From Hemibagrus wyckioides (lineage: Eukaryota > Chordata > Actinopteri > Siluriformes > Bagridae), in NCBI RefSeq assembly GCF_019097595.1, contig NC_080712.1:20233646-20297645 (forward strand): a DNA stretch of 64,000 nt. The letters are read 5' to 3'. This document shows, piece by piece, positions 60,864 through 64,000 of the stretch. The notes under the pieces were generated by a model that did not search any database, was not told the origin of the DNA, and saw only the letters and a program-made list of their open reading frames with translations. Each line of letters starts with the position of its first letter. The stretch's first letter is position 1. Made by a program: the position numbers and the translations under genes.

Positions 60864-63397
60864 CTGTAAAAAGCCTCTGCTTTCCCTTCCATTCTCCTAC
60901 TCTGCTCTCTTTTGCTTTGTTCAAGCACAATAGTAAAATAAACACAGAGATCATATTTGTTTAGCACATAATACTTTTTTTTAAAAATAAGAAATAGCAC
61001 AAGCAGCATATCAGGACAAATAGCTAGAGAAAGAAAGCATTCACTGCTCACAATAAGTGAAAAGATCTCAGTACACTACATGTCTGACAAAACAAATCTC
61101 ACACCAGAGATCCTCAGCACCTGATTACTAAACATGCTTAAGTCTAATGTCTCCACAGAGATCAGTTCATTATTTAAGCACATCATCACTTATAAGCAAG
61201 TAAACCATGGAAGCAAGGCAACCGGGAGGACGTATGCATGCCCTATTTGATCTGTGCCTTATTGATCAAGCCCACATGGTCTCTATAGCAACAGTAAAGA
61301 CACAAGAGTGCAAAAGGGACATTTAAGAACATTGCCCAAGGGAACGGCGTTTAAAACAATGCAGCAGAGCGAGCTCCACAACAACCGTGTAAACATGAAG
61401 CTACACTTCACAACATTCAGGACCACGCTAACAACCGAACACTCCTAACAATAACACTGCTTTTCAAATTCCTTTTTTAAAATCAATTCATTTCTACTTG
61501 TATATGAAGTACCTTTAATTGCTGTGCACATAAATAACTATCTATGGATATCTCATGCCTATTCACAGTGTAACTCCTTAACTATCTGATGTGCCTGTCT
61601 TTCTGTAGTTATCCTATAAATAATGGCTTGGTAATTACTACAGATGCATTACGAGTCAAATGAAAATGATGTAGATTTCACAATTAATGAGGTCTCTAAT
61701 TCTAAATACATGATCGCTAACTATATGTAACATAATGTGATGGTGCGTTTCCACATGTGTAGTCAAACTACTAATACATATAAGCTCAAATCACATCTCT
61801 AATACTACTCAACAATTCATACACTTGATAAATCATATCTATCTAAATAATGATTATGAGTAATCCCATGAATGCTTATAACTATATAGAGCAAAATTCT
61901 AAAAACCTTACATGACTTTTTTTGTGCATAGGTCTTATGGGCATTCAATTAATGTAAATATATTATTTAATGTGTTACTTAATGGAAGATCGGACGTTTT
62001 CATTTTATTTAGGGATGCCATGACATATTTTTTTAAAAAGAAAATCAACTATAAAAGCAGTGTAGACAGAATGTGTTTACTCTTGCACCAAATTGAAAAG
62101 GTGTTTCAAACTGGAAGCACTTGAATGAAGACACTTCCTTATCGTCTTATTCTGAGCCAAAGTGTTTAAGATTGTCATCCGTCATGTTAGTTTCTTATTA
62201 ACACCTTTGCATGCAGGGAATTGTATGTAACAGGACTTTTACAAATGTTAGAATAGCCCAGGCTTAGAGGCTGTCACCTAATAAGTGTGAATTGTGAACA
62301 TTTTATTAATGAGCCTAAGCAAATTTTTTCTCTTCTTATTTCAAAACAAAGGAGGAAATGCTACAAAACAACATACGCTCCAGCAAACTGTGGGTCAACA
62401 CTTGTGAGTTTCACACCCATTAATTTCAGCTTTCAGTGTTTATAAATGCCAATCGCTCAAAACTTAAACACCAGGGATGAAATGTTTCCTCTGTCTCCTG
62501 TTGGCATAAATATCACTTCACACAGCAGGCCACCTCTGAACTGAGGATCATGGGCATTTCTTAGCACTATACATGACAAAAAAAAAGGCTATGTGGATTT
62601 CAAGCAGGTCATAAAGGATGTTGTAGTTGAAAAGAAAATCTCTTTGACATCCAATCAGATGCCAACAGAGCTATCATAAAGTGTTTAACCTTGCTAAGAG
62701 CTCTGCACACCTCTCTAATGGCACTGAGAAAGAGCAGCCTTTTTTTCTCCAAACAATAGAGCTCTTCACAGTTTCAGAGAGAGCAGCACAGCTCAAACAC
62801 ATTTGTAATGGGGCCCTGTCTTCTTAGCAAATGGGAATCATTTTCATCTAGCTGACACACATTACAGCTGAGCATCCAAAAGAGAAGATAGAAGCTTTCT
62901 GGTTAATTGCACTGTCGCTGAAATGAATTTTGAGATGTACAGTATTATTATAGTACAACTTTCAGAGTCCGTTTTGTATGTGTAAAGTCCACGGCTATGT
63001 TAAGAATAGAGGAGAGATTCATTATGTGCTTAGTTGAAGTCAAATTGTCATATTAAATGCCTGAAATAAAGCAACCCAATTCACAGCCATTTAATATAAT
63101 TTGCCCAGCAGAACAACAAATTACTTTAGCTAACAGTATTATAGCAAATTAGATAAAGTACAGCTGTACCTCTGTCATCTGCTGTAATTAAAACACATTT
63201 ATGCGCTCATAGTAAGGGAACTACATTTTAATTAGCTTGCATATGTAGTAAGTAAATAATTTTAGCATATCGTCTCAAGTCCTTCGGTTCGGATAACATA
63301 TGGAAAACAAGTATGAAATATATAGCAAGCCTTTGCTTTATCTGTATACAGCCCCAGTGTGCTCATCAATGCTCAAAGTCTGATTAATGTTTTGTTC

Positions 63398-63422
63398 AAA
63401 AAAAAAAAAAAAAAAAAAAAAA
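63398..63422. repeat. poly-A tract (25)
   Basis: Uninterrupted A run. No retroposed gene sequence was recognised directly to its left, so it is not assigned as a retrocopy tail. Confidence 0.93.
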
Positions 63423-63984
63423 GCACAGATCCTCATCCAAGGCGTATTTACGTTACGAGTCCCGGCTAAAATGGATTCTGCAGAAAAAGGGGGTGAGGGG
63501 TAAAATCTGAAGTGACACAAGACATGAAATCCATTTCCCCCTCCAGCCCCCGCCCGAGCCCACATCCTCCAAAATGCAAATGCACTCCTGCTCAGTTCAC
63601 GCAATGAAACACTGCCCTTGAAATACTGAGTGACAGAGGGAATTATGGGTTATTGTACTGTCAAAATGCAAGGCAGCTGTATGATGAGATACTGTGTTAT
63701 TTAGACAATCAAAAACTTACGGAACAAAATGGCATACACGCCAAGCCCCCGCTAGCCAGACAGGCCTAGTGATCATCTTCTGAGGAAAATAAAACACTGG
63801 AATTATAAAGAATAAGAAAGGTTATGAAAGAAAATAGATCTAAAGGCATAACTGGCTCTCTTCTAAATTATGCAGATCTGAATTCCTTTGGAAATGAAGT
63901 GGCTCTTAAATTCTATGATGGAGAATTATGCTGGAAGTGTTCGCTTCTTTCATTCCAGATTCATATTAGCCGCTTTATATTTAC

Positions 63985-64000
63985 CTCGCTTATGTCGTGG
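63985..64000 (-). CDS. possible exon end cut by the right edge of the window
   Basis: The last 16 bases, read on the minus strand, end at GAG followed by GTAAAT, a fair donor. One frame reads HDISE in phase 0. Small leucine-rich repeat proteins often have a short lead-in of this kind before the first repeat, so this could be an early lrmda exon. Sixteen bases are too few to support it further. Confidence 0.12.

Larger units (their letters stand above)
57361..63984 (-). other. non-coding, presumed lrmda intron
   Basis: AT-rich with AAAT, GT, GA and A tracts. A C-rich block at 57800-57827 is G-quadruplex-like on the minus strand. Weak exon candidate at 60807-60863 and an unexplained 57-residue open frame at 59311-59484. 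Confidence 0.5.

Noticed and set aside
61130..61170. Minus-strand ETLDLS residues, considered as the missing leucine-rich repeat exon
   Set aside because: The following residues do not fit the repeat and the only donor-like site ends in the wrong phase.

Overview
The window looks like teleost fish genomic DNA. It is AT-rich, dense in CT, CA, AAAT, ATTC and TATC microsatellites, and carries tRNA-derived SINEs and other dispersed repeats of kinds I remember from otophysan fishes, catfish in particular. The organism call is inference from remembered repeat families, not from a search. Nothing prokaryotic is visible: no operons, no rRNA or tRNA genes, no CRISPR array. Almost the whole window is intronic or intergenic, and nearly every open frame in it is noise or a microsatellite shadow. 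The one gene I recognise with good confidence is lrmda (leucine-rich melanocyte differentiation associated, human C10orf11/LRMDA), on the minus strand. Three consecutive coding exons at 49150-49024, 47799-47660 and 45240-45114 join in frame and encode about 132 residues covering the leucine-rich repeats and the LRR cap. In mammals this gene spans very large introns, which fits the empty flanks here. Its 5' exons are not securely found and probably lie mostly beyond the right edge. An in-frame candidate for the next downstream exon lies at 35861-35580. The most notable feature is the intron between the first two recognised exons (49023-47800). It has a perfect U12-type AT-AC signature: donor ATATCCTTT, branch site TCCTTGAC, and an AC acceptor. 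Only the AC acceptor gives an open frame that matches the remembered human protein. Layout: 1-17 kb is non-coding DNA with microsatellites, tRNA-derived SINE remnants and stretches that look like conserved regulatory elements (about 3.5, 5.3, 6.1-7.0 kb). 17.9-20.2 kb is a graveyard of mobile DNA (Ty3/gypsy-like reverse transcriptase relic, reverse-oriented SINE, DNA-transposon-like fragment). 20.2-24 kb contains another regulatory-looking stretch. 24.3-24.6 kb is a well-preserved SINE with an exact 17-bp target-site duplication. 27-42 kb holds several unassigned exon-like segments, the best being a GC-rich plus-strand one at 37326-37527, antisense to lrmda. 45.1-49.2 kb holds the lrmda exons. 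49.2-64 kb is presumed lrmda intron with a homeodomain-site-rich stretch at 56.5-57.4 kb. LRMDA in vertebrates lies beside the developmental transcription-factor gene ZNF503. Together with three exact PBX-MEIS sites, this suggests the lrmda introns may act as a regulatory landscape for a neighbouring gene. That is inference and needs alignment to other fish to test.
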